DNA from: an uncultured Lactobacillus sp.
GTDB lineage: Bacteria > Bacillota > Bacilli > Lactobacillales > Lactobacillaceae
NCBI GenBank assembly: GCA_946482425.1
Contig: CAMLRO010000001.1
Coordinates: 1-59,240, forward strand
Direction of reading: 5' to 3'
Length of the DNA: 59,240 nucleotides
Below are positions 45,940 through 54,137 of this stretch, piece after piece; positions within the stretch are counted from its first letter, which is position 1; each line of letters begins with the position of its first letter. Under the pieces are notes generated by a model. It saw only the letters and a list, made by a program, of their open reading frames with translations. It had not been told where the DNA came from and made no database searches. A program made the position numbers and the translations under genes.

Positions 45940-46680
45940 ATGAGTAATATATCAATAGATAATAATTCTCCAATATCCATTTACCAGCAAATTGCGAACC
46001 AAATAAAGACAGACATTAATAAAAAAATATTAACACCCGGCGACAAAATTCCATCTGAAAAATGGTTTGTTGACAATCTGGGAGTAGCACGAGGGACTGT
46101 TAGAAAAGCAATCTCTTTATTAGTCAAAGAAGGTACTTTGGAAAAAGTTCAGGGTAAGGGAACTTTTGTGACGAAACCGCAGATTTCTTATCCTTTTGCG
46201 CAAGAATTAGTCTCGTATGCCGAAACAATGAAAGCCAAGAATATTAATTTTTCCACGCAAGTGATAGAAAAGAAAATTGTCGAGCCTACCAAAGAAATCC
46301 AGAAAAAGTTAAAAATAGATAAAGAGCAGAAAGTATTATATTTGGTACGTCTCAGAAGTGTTGAAGACACGCCAGCTATACTTACTTTTAATTGGATTTC
46401 TCTTGATAAGTGCCCGGAAATAGCAAAAGTAGATTTTAATAATGTTGCTTTATTTGCTGCAATAGAAAAAGATGCAGGAATAAAAATTAAATATGGTATC
46501 AGGAATTTTTCAGCACGTAATCTAAACAAAAAACAGGCAAAAATAATGGAATTGGCACCAAATGATGCTGCTTTAGAATTAAACCAAGTTACTTTTGCCG
46601 CAAATGATGAGCCGATAGAATGCTCCGACGCTTTGCTTAGAACTGATCAATATAAAGTCACTTCTATTTTATATAGGTAG
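45940..46680 (+). CDS. GntR-family regulator (HutC subfamily)
   Basis: 246 aa: winged helix (about 10-80; YQQIANQIKTDI, IPSEKWFVDNLGVARGTVRKAI, GKGTFVTKP) and UTRA domain (95-240). Sensing of a phosphorylated sugar is typical for this subfamily. It lies inside the operon it probably controls, 104 bases after the aldolase gene and 11 before the PTS IIA gene. Confidence 0.9.
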   Translation: MSNISIDNNSPISIYQQIANQIKTDINKKILTPGDKIPSEKWFVDNLGVARGTVRKAISLLVKEGTLEKVQGKGTFVTKPQISYPFAQELVSYAETMKAKNINFSTQVIEKKIVEPTKEIQKKLKIDKEQKVLYLVRLRSVEDTPAILTFNWISLDKCPEIAKVDFNNVALFAAIEKDAGIKIKYGIRNFSARNLNKKQAKIMELAPNDAALELNQVTFAANDEPIECSDALLRTDQYKVTSILYR

Positions 46681-46690
46681 GTTACAAATA

Positions 46691-47104
46691 ATGAAGATAT
46701 TAATTACAACACACGGGAATATGGCAAAAGGCATTTATAGCAGTTATCAAATGCTTGCAGGTTCAACCAATCAGATTAAATATTTAGGACTAAGTCCTGA
46801 TGATACTGGTCAATTTAAAAAAGAACTTGCCCACATCATAGATCAAGAAACAGATGATTTATTAATCCTTTGCGATATTAAGGGTGGTTCGCCTTATAAT
46901 GAGTGCTTTGCAAAATATCTTCAAAATCCGCAAAAGATTAGAGTTGTAGCGGGTCTTAATTTGCCTATGCTTTTAGAAGTCGGCTTGTCACTGACTAGCA
47001 AGCCAAGTTTAGATGAAATCACAGATTTAGCTGAAAAATTCGGTAAGGAAGGAGTTTGTGTAGCTAAAGAAACAGCGGACACAAATCAAGATATTGAATT
47101 TTAG
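46691..47104 (+). CDS. PTS mannose/fructose/sorbose-family IIA component
   Basis: 137-aa cytoplasmic phosphocarrier with His8 in ITTHGNMAKGI as the phosphorylation site accepting phosphate from HPr, and DIKGGSPYNE as the conserved core. First of four ordered PTS genes; it phosphorylates the IIB protein at 47125. Spacing 11 bases from the regulator gene. Confidence 0.92.
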   Translation: MKILITTHGNMAKGIYSSYQMLAGSTNQIKYLGLSPDDTGQFKKELAHIIDQETDDLLILCDIKGGSPYNECFAKYLQNPQKIRVVAGLNLPMLLEVGLSLTSKPSLDEITDLAEKFGKEGVCVAKETADTNQDIEF

Positions 47105-47124
47105 CTAGAGGAAGGTGTTTCTCT

Positions 47125-47631
47125 ATGGCAATAACATTAGCTAGAGTGGATGACCGTGTGATTCATGGTCAAACCACCACGAGATGGTCGAAAGAAAGAC
47201 CCATAGATGGTTTCTTAGTAGTGGGTGATAAGATCATTCACGATAAACTCAGAACAAAAGTTTTAAAAGCAGCAGCTGGAAACTTAAAAGTAGGTATATT
47301 TAGCGATGATAAAGGTCCAGAAATAATTAAAAAGGGGGTACAGTCACATAAAAACTTTTTCTTAATATCAAATTCACCCCAAACTTTTGCTAAGCTTCTG
47401 CAAAACGGTGCTGATTGGGGTAATGAACTGAATGTAGGACCAATGAATACGCGTGAAGGGGCAATAGTCGTTGAAAGAACTTTAGCCCTTGATGATAAAG
47501 ATTATGAAGCATTTGACTACATGTATAACCATGGCATAAATATTTCTTTTCAACTGATTCCGGATGAAAAGAAAAAAACGTGGCCTGAGGTTAGAAAACA
47601 TTACGATGAGTTGAAAGCCAAGGAGGGATAA
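47125..47631 (+). CDS. PTS mannose/fructose/sorbose-family IIB component
   Basis: 168 aa with RVDDRVIHGQ, in which His14 is the phosphorylation site, and the MNTREGA core. Family standard length. It passes phosphate to the sugar bound by the IIC-IID membrane pair encoded downstream. Two bases separate it from the IIC gene. Confidence 0.92.
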   Translation: MAITLARVDDRVIHGQTTTRWSKERPIDGFLVVGDKIIHDKLRTKVLKAAAGNLKVGIFSDDKGPEIIKKGVQSHKNFFLISNSPQTFAKLLQNGADWGNELNVGPMNTREGAIVVERTLALDDKDYEAFDYMYNHGINISFQLIPDEKKKTWPEVRKHYDELKAKEG

Positions 47632-47633
47632 AA

Positions 47634-48479
47634 ATGAATATGGCTCTTTTTTGGCAAGCTGCTTTAGTTGGTATTTTCGGATACTTAGGAGCAGTTGATA
47701 GTATCGTTATGGGTGGCGTTGCCTACGGGTTCTATATTTTAGGCAGACCTTTAATTGCAGGCTTCATTTGTGGTTTGATTTTTGGAGATGTTAAGGCAGG
47801 TATACTTTGCGGGTTAGCTGTACAAGCGGTTTTCATTGCGACAATGCATACTGGCGGAACTTCAAGTACGGAAATCACTTATGCTTCTTATGGCGGCATT
47901 GGTTTAGCAATGGCTACAACCAAAGACCCTGCAATTGCAGTTACCCTTGCTATTTTTATTGGTCAAACATTTGGCTTAATTTTTTATAACTTAAGAATGG
48001 CAGGTTTTTCCTATTTTAATCATAGAGCGGATCGTGATATTGACCGTTTTAATAAACATGCTCTTATTATGGACCAAGTTGTTTGGCCGCAAATTATTAC
48101 TTTCTTAGTACGTGCAGTGCCAATATGGGCGGCAATTTACTTTGGCAGGGGAGCAGTTGAGGCTTTACTCAAAGTAATTCCAACGCAAATAACCAGCATT
48201 ATCACGGTGCTGGGTGGCTTACTGCCTGCTCTTGGTATTGCAATGTTAATGAATATGCTGATTAAAAATAAGCTACAATTAATCTACTTTCTATTTGGCT
48301 TTGCAATGATTGCTTTTGCCAAAATGAGTACTATTGGCTTAGTATTTATTGCCGTTTTAATTGCTTATATTGTCTACCAGATATCCGGTAAAACTGGCTG
48401 CAATAATAGTAGTAATTCCTCTGGCACAGCAAAAGCGATTCAAACCGAAGATGAATACGAAGATGCAGATTTATTCTAA
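47634..48479 (+). CDS. PTS mannose/fructose/sorbose-family IIC component
   Basis: 281-aa membrane subunit with about eight hydrophobic segments; the sorbose-IIC motif (DSIVMGGVAYGFYILGRPLIAG, given here by its ends) starts the core, and GGTSSTEITYASYGG is present. The acidic C-terminal tail (TEDEYEDADLF) is cytoplasmic. It forms the transport path with IID. AGGAGG ribosome site. Confidence 0.9.
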   Translation: MNMALFWQAALVGIFGYLGAVDSIVMGGVAYGFYILGRPLIAGFICGLIFGDVKAGILCGLAVQAVFIATMHTGGTSSTEITYASYGGIGLAMATTKDPAIAVTLAIFIGQTFGLIFYNLRMAGFSYFNHRADRDIDRFNKHALIMDQVVWPQIITFLVRAVPIWAAIYFGRGAVEALLKVIPTQITSIITVLGGLLPALGIAMLMNMLIKNKLQLIYFLFGFAMIAFAKMSTIGLVFIAVLIAYIVYQISGKTGCNNSSNSSGTAKAIQTEDEYEDADLF

Positions 48480-48491
48480 GGAGGCAAAATA

Positions 48492-49349
48492 ATGGCTAAT
48501 CAAGATGATAAACAAACGCCAGTAGCCCAAGAGGCTAAGCCGGAGCGTTTAACTAAAAAAGAATTACGGTCAATTTTTTTAAGATATATGTTCTTGCCTG
48601 AATCTGCAATGAGCTATGAAAAGATGCACGGCGCTGCGTGGGCAGTTTCATATATGCCTTTAGGCAATAAATATTATAAAAATAATGATCAAGCCTATCA
48701 GCGGCTGCTTAAGCGGCATTCGCCTTTTTACAATACGGAACCACAAACCGGACAACTGGTTAATGGTATTGTAGCGTCACTTGAAGAACAAATTGGTATG
48801 GGCAACACTAATGTCAGTGAGGAGATGCCCGTCGATGTTAAGGCTTCCTTAATGGGCCCCTTAGCTGGTATCGGTGATTCATTGATGCAAGGTATTCTAA
48901 TTCCTACACTCTTATCAATTGCGATGGGACTATCTAAGGGTGGCAGTCCTTTAGGTCCGTTATTTTACATTGTAACTTATGCGGTGATTATTACTATTGT
49001 AGAGGTAATTTGCTTTAAAGGTGGCTACAAGTTGGGCGTATCTGCTGTGGATAAAATTGTTGGTGAAAGTGCTAAACGTCTGACAAACATGTTTACAGTT
49101 TTAGGTACAATTGTTATCGGTGGTCTGGCTGCTTCGACAATTGCTTTAAAAACAACCGTCAAGATTCCTTTTGGTTCACAAACCAAACCACTTGAAACTA
49201 TTATTGATGGGTTCTTCCCGGGGCTATTACCTCTAATTGCAGTTTTGTTTACTTTTTGGCTGATTTCATCTAAAAGGATGAGTGCTAACAAAGTAATCTT
49301 AATATTAACAGTGGTAGCTACGGTGGGCGTACTGATAAAATTTTTGTAA
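48492..49349 (+). CDS. PTS mannose/fructose/sorbose-family IID component
   Basis: 285-aa IID membrane subunit: long cytoplasmic N-terminus with FYNTEPQTGQLVNGIVASLEEQ, then LMGPLAGIGDSLMQGILIPTL, the IID hallmark, and helices at the C-terminus. Completes a IIA-IIB-IIC-IID set. The sugar is unknown; a pentose or deoxy-sugar is conceivable because an aldolase of the DeoC family leads the operon. Confidence 0.9.
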   Translation: MANQDDKQTPVAQEAKPERLTKKELRSIFLRYMFLPESAMSYEKMHGAAWAVSYMPLGNKYYKNNDQAYQRLLKRHSPFYNTEPQTGQLVNGIVASLEEQIGMGNTNVSEEMPVDVKASLMGPLAGIGDSLMQGILIPTLLSIAMGLSKGGSPLGPLFYIVTYAVIITIVEVICFKGGYKLGVSAVDKIVGESAKRLTNMFTVLGTIVIGGLAASTIALKTTVKIPFGSQTKPLETIIDGFFPGLLPLIAVLFTFWLISSKRMSANKVILILTVVATVGVLIKFL

Positions 49350-49381
49350 TAGTTAATTGTAAGCAAAATAAGGTAAATGAT

Positions 49382-49420
49382 AAGCTTCAACGCTAAGCAA
49401 ACGTTGGAGCTTTTTTATTT
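49382..49420 (+). terminator. Terminator of the first mannose-family PTS operon
   Basis: AAGCT-CAACG pairs with CGTTG-AGCTT across a short loop; TTTTTT follows. Confidence 0.85.
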
Positions 49421-49524
49421 AAGATATGCGGTATAACCAAAATAGAGGGCTTGACACAAGGAGCGCAGAGCATAATCAGCAGTTATTAGGTTTTCTAGTG
49501 ACGACAATCTAAAAATTAGTTGGC

Positions 49525-49578
49525 AAAAAATGCTCAGTGCAGCTAATCAATTAGACAGCTGCAACTGAGCATTTTTGC
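49525..49578. terminator. Long hairpin terminator, mainly for the minus-strand PTS operon
   Basis: AAAAATGCTCAGT-GCAGCT pairs with AGCTGC-ACTGAGCATTTTT over an AT-rich loop; A and T runs at both ends make it bidirectional. Confidence 0.85.
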
Positions 49579-49598
49579 TTGTATAAAACTATTTAGCT

Positions 49599-50255
49599 TT
49601 AATTTAAGTATTTTGCGGCCGTTTTGATACATTGATCTATGTCTTGCGAAAACCCGAAAAAGCCACTGCTGCCGAGAACTAAAATATCAGAACCGGCTGT
49701 TTTGAGCTCTGAATAAGTTTCGGCATTACAGGAGCCGTCAATTTGAATTTCAAAATGAAGACTATTTTGCTTACGGTAATCTTTTAGCTGGCTAATGGTT
49801 AATAATGCTTCCTTAATGAACTTTTGTCCAGCATAGCCGGGGTCTACGGTCATTACGGTAACCATATCAACCAAGTTAAGATACTGGGAAATATTTGTAA
49901 TATTTTCTTCAGGATTGATAACGACGCCAACTTGCCTGTCACTTTGCTTAATGAGATCAATCAAGCGAAAGGCTTGTCCGTCAAGCTTTTCCGCATGGAT
50001 ATTTATTAAGTCGGTTCCAGCAGCAATTAAGTCATTGATGTAGTCTTCAGGATTGTCTACCATTAAGTGTGCATCAATAGTTTTATTAGTTAAAGGCCTG
50101 ATAGCTTTGATAAAATCAACTGATAAAGCGAGATTTCTGACATAATGTCCATCCATAATATCAATATGATAATTATCGGTAAAAGAATTAAGTTTTTTTA
50201 TATGCTCTGCGACTGTTGTCAAATTCATGCACATTAAAGATAATGATACTTTCAT
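49599..50255 (-). CDS. alsE: Allulose-6-phosphate/ribulose-5-phosphate 3-epimerase (AlsE-like)
   Basis: 218-aa TIM-barrel epimerase. SLMCMNL, YHIDIMDGHYVRN, IDAHLMVDNPEDYI, VMTVDPGYAGQKFI and EIQIDGSCNAETYSEL are visible. The SLMCM and NGQAFRLID-like (DGQAFRLID) phrases run closer to E. coli AlsE, which makes fructose 6-phosphate from D-allulose 6-phosphate, than to housekeeping Rpe. Catalytic Asp residues lie in DIMDGH and in the IDGS motif. It is the last gene of the second PTS operon, whose substrate after oxidation would then be allulose 6-phosphate. Confidence 0.8.
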   Translation of the reverse strand: MKVSLSLMCMNLTTVAEHIKKLNSFTDNYHIDIMDGHYVRNLALSVDFIKAIRPLTNKTIDAHLMVDNPEDYINDLIAAGTDLINIHAEKLDGQAFRLIDLIKQSDRQVGVVINPEENITNISQYLNLVDMVTVMTVDPGYAGQKFIKEALLTISQLKDYRKQNSLHFEIQIDGSCNAETYSELKTAGSDILVLGSSGFFGFSQDIDQCIKTAAKYLN

Positions 50256-50275
50256 TGATTAAATTAGTTCCTTTC

Positions 50276-51328
50276 TTATCCTTTATGCTGTATTACCATC
50301 ATTGATTTACATGAGAAGATTTCTTTATTGTGGATATGCTCAAATAAATCAGTTACTTCATCAATTGCTACCCTCTGGGTGATTAGATCATGGACTTTTA
50401 ACTCTTTGCTATCAAGTGCGTTTCGGGTGGTTGACCATTCATCTGTAGGATATCTCTTATAAACATCATTATACACTGAAATTATTTTACCTTCTTTTCT
50501 CATTAGTTGATCGTAGGTAGCACGTTTTAAAGTCATATCTGAATGGGGATTTCCCAGCAATACTATGGTACCAAATTTTGTGATAGATTGAACGCAGTTA
50601 TTGAAGGAATGTGTGTTACCGGTTGCTTCAACCACAATGTCAGCTAGCTCTCCGCCGAAGGCTTGTTGAATATTTTCTAAATTGTTTTGACCATCATTGA
50701 AGAAGGTATTGGTAAAACCTAATTTTTGTGCAAAGTTAATGGCGTCGTTATCAATATCAAATAAAGCAATATGATTTGCGCCTGCCAGCTTTGCCCATCT
50801 GGCGACCATGATGCCAATAGGGCCAGCTCCATAAACAACCACATTATCACCCAATTTTAGACCAGATTTTTGAATTGCATGTTGAGCAACAGTTGCAGGC
50901 TCAATCATTGCCCCTTCTTCATAAGAAATATTGTCTGTTAAGGGCACCAAGTTGAATACTGGTACTGCCAAGTATTCTTCAAACCCGCCGTCATTGCGTG
51001 AACCAAAGTATCTGTAATTATCGCATTGGGCATAGTCACCCGATAAGCAGGAACGGCAATGAAAGCATGGCAAAATCGGAAAGACTGCTACTCTTTGATT
51101 TAATAATTTTTGATCAACGTTTTCGCCTAGTTCTACTACTTTTCCGGCAAATTCATGACCTATAACGGTGGGAAAATGGTAAGTGCCATTTTGGTAAACG
51201 CGGGGTAAATCTGAACCGCAGATGCCACAGGCTTTAATTTTAACTAAAACCTCGTCTTTTTTCGGACGTTGCTTTTCTTTTTCAACTAACTCTAATTTTC
51301 CAATTGATTTAAGTTCTATAGCCTTCAT
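50276..51328 (-). CDS. Zinc-dependent polyol-phosphate dehydrogenase (GatD-like)
   Basis: 350-aa medium-chain dehydrogenase. Catalytic zinc ligands in KACGICGSDLPR and GHEFAGKVVE; structural zinc cysteines in PCFHCRSCLSGDYAQCDNY; Rossmann motif VYGAGPIGIMVARWAK. GICGSDLPR-, IGSR/FGSRNDGGFEEY and EPATVAQHA follow E. coli galactitol-1-phosphate 5-dehydrogenase. It would oxidise the hexitol phosphate made by the PTS to a ketose phosphate. Gene order between IID and the epimerase supports a three-step route. Confidence 0.88.
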   Translation of the reverse strand: MKAIELKSIGKLELVEKEKQRPKKDEVLVKIKACGICGSDLPRVYQNGTYHFPTVIGHEFAGKVVELGENVDQKLLNQRVAVFPILPCFHCRSCLSGDYAQCDNYRYFGSRNDGGFEEYLAVPVFNLVPLTDNISYEEGAMIEPATVAQHAIQKSGLKLGDNVVVYGAGPIGIMVARWAKLAGANHIALFDIDNDAINFAQKLGFTNTFFNDGQNNLENIQQAFGGELADIVVEATGNTHSFNNCVQSITKFGTIVLLGNPHSDMTLKRATYDQLMRKEGKIISVYNDVYKRYPTDEWSTTRNALDSKELKVHDLITQRVAIDEVTDLFEHIHNKEIFSCKSMMVIQHKG

Positions 51329-51337
51329 ATTAAGCTC

Positions 51338-52162
51338 CTACTTGATAATTCCAAAGATATTTAAATAACTAAACGCGATACCAATGATAAAGATAAAGAC
51401 AATTATCCAGTTAACATTAATCTTTTTTCTGATTAGCCAATATACGAATAATGTTAAAGCCAGCGGAACGAGCCCAGGCATCAAAGCATCCAAAACCTGA
51501 CTTTGAATGTTCATGTGGACATTACCAATGTTTAACTTTAATGGCACTCTGATTGCCACCCGTGAAGCAGTCATACATCCGACTACCATTAAGCCGATCA
51601 TGCCAAAAACATCGGTTAGCTTGTTAATTGTCCCTTCACGCATTATTTGTAAAATGAAGGATTTTCCCCGACTATAACCTAACTTATACATATTCCAGCC
51701 GATTACAATAAGTAAAGTTTTGTAAACTACCTCAAAGAATAGTGGTCCTAAATAGTTGCCGGCGATTGCCAATGAACAGCCAATTCCGGCTAATATCGGA
51801 TAAATTATCCCTTGGCTTAAAGTATCGCCAATTCCAGCTATTGGTCCCATTAAACCTGTTCTTAGGGAATTAATAGTTTCATCCGTTATTTCTTCCGCAC
51901 CGTTGGCCCTTTGTTCTTCCATAGCTGTGGCTATTCCGGGAATAACAGTTCCTATAAAAGACGGTTCAGTATTGTAAAAGATCATGTATTTTTTAAGCTC
52001 TTGTGCCTGCTTTTTGGTATCGTTGGGATAGAGCTTTCTCATTATAGGTACCATTGCGTTGGTTTGACCGAGAGCTTGCAGCCTTTCATAGTTATAAGCT
52101 GCTTCATTAGAATATATTAAGGCCCAGTTTTTTAGCAGGTCTTTTTTAGATAGTTTAGGCAT
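51338..52162 (-). CDS. PTS mannose-family IID component (second system)
   Basis: 274 aa with FYNTEPSFIGTVIPGIATAMEEQ and LMGPIAGIGDTLSQGIIYPIL, the IID markers, then five or so helices. Paralogous to the IID at 48492 but clearly different in sequence. One base separates it from the IIC stop, so expression is coupled. Confidence 0.9.
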   Translation of the reverse strand: MPKLSKKDLLKNWALIYSNEAAYNYERLQALGQTNAMVPIMRKLYPNDTKKQAQELKKYMIFYNTEPSFIGTVIPGIATAMEEQRANGAEEITDETINSLRTGLMGPIAGIGDTLSQGIIYPILAGIGCSLAIAGNYLGPLFFEVVYKTLLIVIGWNMYKLGYSRGKSFILQIMREGTINKLTDVFGMIGLMVVGCMTASRVAIRVPLKLNIGNVHMNIQSQVLDALMPGLVPLALTLFVYWLIRKKINVNWIIVFIFIIGIAFSYLNIFGIIK

Positions 52163-52930
52163 TTAATTAACCTCCTTCGGGGTTTCATTATTCTTTTTAT
52201 CTTCCAGAAATCCTGTTTGATAGAATACAACTCCCATTACTACAGCTAGTGCAGTTACGCCGATAATGTCGAGCTTTAAATAAATAGTTAATAGAAAGCC
52301 TAAGAAGTAAAAAGGCATTAACTTTTTAGTTCCCATGAAATTAAGCAGCATTGCAATACCAAGAGCAGGCATGATCGCACCTACGACCTGCATAGCTTGA
52401 ACTAACGAATTAGGGATGCTGGCTAGAAGATTTCTCATAGTTCCAGCGCCAAAATAAACTAAAATAAATGCAGGAACACCAGTTACCAGGAAATTTAAAA
52501 TCCCAGAGGGGACAAAATTCATGATTCTCATTGCCCTGATATTATTTTGATCTAAGTATTTTTCGGCACGATGAACCCAAATAGAGTTCAATGACATGGT
52601 AATTTGAAAGGTTAATATCCCAAAAAGACTAAATGGTACTGCAAAAGACACCCCCAAACTGGGTTTAGCATTTGCCAAAATAGTCATAGTGGGACCGAAA
52701 ACGGCTGCAACTGGAAGGTTGCCCGGCATTGTTCCACCTGCAGTGATCCAACCTAAATATGCCAAATTAATGTACGCACCTGCCTGCATTCCCAGCATTG
52801 GTTTTCCTAAAGCCAGACCAACTAGTAATCCCGTCCATAAAGGATAAAACCAAGTCCTAGTTAATAACTGACTGGGCCACCAATTTGCGATGGTTGCAAT
52901 TAAGCATACCAAAATTGCTGATACTAACAT
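52163..52930 (-). CDS. PTS mannose-family IIC component (second system)
   Basis: 255-aa membrane subunit with about eight hydrophobic segments; starts with a helix LVSAILVCLIATIAN and contains GGTMPGNLPVAAVFG, the IIC substrate-loop position. Expected to form the pore with the adjacent IID. AAAGGAGG site upstream. Confidence 0.9.
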   Translation of the reverse strand: MLVSAILVCLIATIANWWPSQLLTRTWFYPLWTGLLVGLALGKPMLGMQAGAYINLAYLGWITAGGTMPGNLPVAAVFGPTMTILANAKPSLGVSFAVPFSLFGILTFQITMSLNSIWVHRAEKYLDQNNIRAMRIMNFVPSGILNFLVTGVPAFILVYFGAGTMRNLLASIPNSLVQAMQVVGAIMPALGIAMLLNFMGTKKLMPFYFLGFLLTIYLKLDIIGVTALAVVMGVVFYQTGFLEDKKNNETPKEVN

Positions 52931-52952
52931 TTTTTGCCTCCTTTAAATCCCA

Positions 52953-53435
52953 TCAATGCAGATATTTTTCAGCATCAACTTCTTTTTGATCAGGGATAAT
53001 ATGAATGGTTACTTTGACACCTCTGTCAATAATATTTTGCAAAGACTTTTTTTCTTCGTCGTTCATTGCAATATTGCGATAAAATGGCTGCCGGTCTTTT
53101 CTTGCACCCATTCCTCCTATAATTAACTTGCTAATATTGATGCCGCTGACAATAACTTTTTCAATTACAAGTGGTTCTTTGACTAAAATAATGATTTTAT
53201 CGTCATTAAAATTGTCTAAGTCTTGCAGCTTTGTGATAGCAGTATCAGAATCAAAAACATCTACTTTAATGCCCGTAGGAGCAGACATTTTAAGTACTTC
53301 AATCATAAAATCATCTTTGGCGACTTTATCGTCAATGACAATAATGTGATTGGCGTGGGTCTTCTTGACCCAGGCGGTCATTACTTGACCATGAATTAAG
53401 CGATCATCAATTCTCGTTAAAACTATTTTTGCCAT
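52953..53435 (-). CDS. PTS mannose-family IIB component (second system)
   Basis: 160 aa with TRIDDRLIHGQVMTAW; His15 is the phosphorylation site. Follows the IIA gene by five bases. The GGMGARKDRQPFYRN region matches the IIB surface that contacts IIC. Confidence 0.92.
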   Translation of the reverse strand: MAKIVLTRIDDRLIHGQVMTAWVKKTHANHIIVIDDKVAKDDFMIEVLKMSAPTGIKVDVFDSDTAITKLQDLDNFNDDKIIILVKEPLVIEKVIVSGINISKLIIGGMGARKDRQPFYRNIAMNDEEKKSLQNIIDRGVKVTIHIIPDQKEVDAEKYLH

Positions 53436-53440
53436 TCTTG

Positions 53441-53860
53441 TTACCCCTTTTTATAAAAATCAAAGTTTTGAATTTTAATGGTTTCTGCTGCCATTTGTTG
53501 CAAATGCTTGGTGAAATCATCCAGACTTTGATATTGGTTTCTGCTCAATAGTGCTTCAATCAGAATGGGCAAGTTTACGCCGCAAAAAACCTGATATTCG
53601 ATATCTTTATTTAATTGTGGGTAATTTTGCACCAAAACATTATAAGGACTGGCTCCGAACATGTCACAGAAAGCCAAAACTTTTGCTCCTTTACCAAAAG
53701 ATTTTAAGCTTTGATACACTCTGTCCTTAAAACCATCAATACTATCCGTTTCCGCAAATTCAACGAAACTCACTTGAGATTGCTGACCGACAATCATTTT
53801 TGCAGCTGACAGAATGCCTTCAGCGAACTTTCCGTGAGTAGCGACTAATATCCCAATCAT
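53441..53860 (-). CDS. PTS mannose-family IIA component (second system)
   Basis: 139-aa phosphocarrier with His9 in LVATHGKFAEGI and DMFGASPYN. An in-frame ATG exists upstream at 53926, but it lies at or before the transcription start; the ATG at 53860 has a GAGGAGA site and the family N-terminus MIGILVATHG. It is the first gene of the IIA-IIB-IIC-IID-dehydrogenase-epimerase operon. Confidence 0.92.
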   Translation of the reverse strand: MIGILVATHGKFAEGILSAAKMIVGQQSQVSFVEFAETDSIDGFKDRVYQSLKSFGKGAKVLAFCDMFGASPYNVLVQNYPQLNKDIEYQVFCGVNLPILIEALLSRNQYQSLDDFTKHLQQMAAETIKIQNFDFYKKG

Positions 53861-53910
53861 TAAAATCTCCTCTAAAGCAAATAGCTTATTATTCATTATT
53901 ATTAAAAATA

Positions 53911-53920
53911 GAAACGTTTC
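53911..53920. promoter_or_regulatory. LacI-type operator O1
   Basis: GAAACGTTTC within ATAGAAACGTTTCC. It overlaps the expected start of the minus-strand PTS transcript. Confidence 0.75.
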
Positions 53921-53928
53921 CATCAATT

Positions 53929-53958
53929 AGTATAAATTTAGTGTTGTATTTTTGTCAA
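53929..53958 (-). promoter_or_regulatory. Promoter of the second PTS operon
   Basis: On the minus strand: TTGACA (53958-53953), 18 bases, TATACT (53934-53929). Confidence 0.7.
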
Positions 53959-54005
53959 GTATGCGTTTACAGGGTAAATATTAGATAAAAAAACAAAAAT
54001 TAAAG

Positions 54006-54015
54006 GAAACGTTTC
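54006..54015. promoter_or_regulatory. LacI-type operator O2
   Basis: GAAACGTTTC within GGAAACGTTTCTAT, the exact reverse complement of the 14 bases around O1. Centres are 95 bp apart. Confidence 0.75.
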
Positions 54016-54137
54016 TATTTAAAAATTGCTTGAAACCCTGCAACATTAGTATTTGCCACATGTTGTGTTAAAATAAAAGTTACTGAGACAAGTAATTCTA
54101 ATTCCTTAAATTTTCAATATATTGGTAAACAAAAAAG

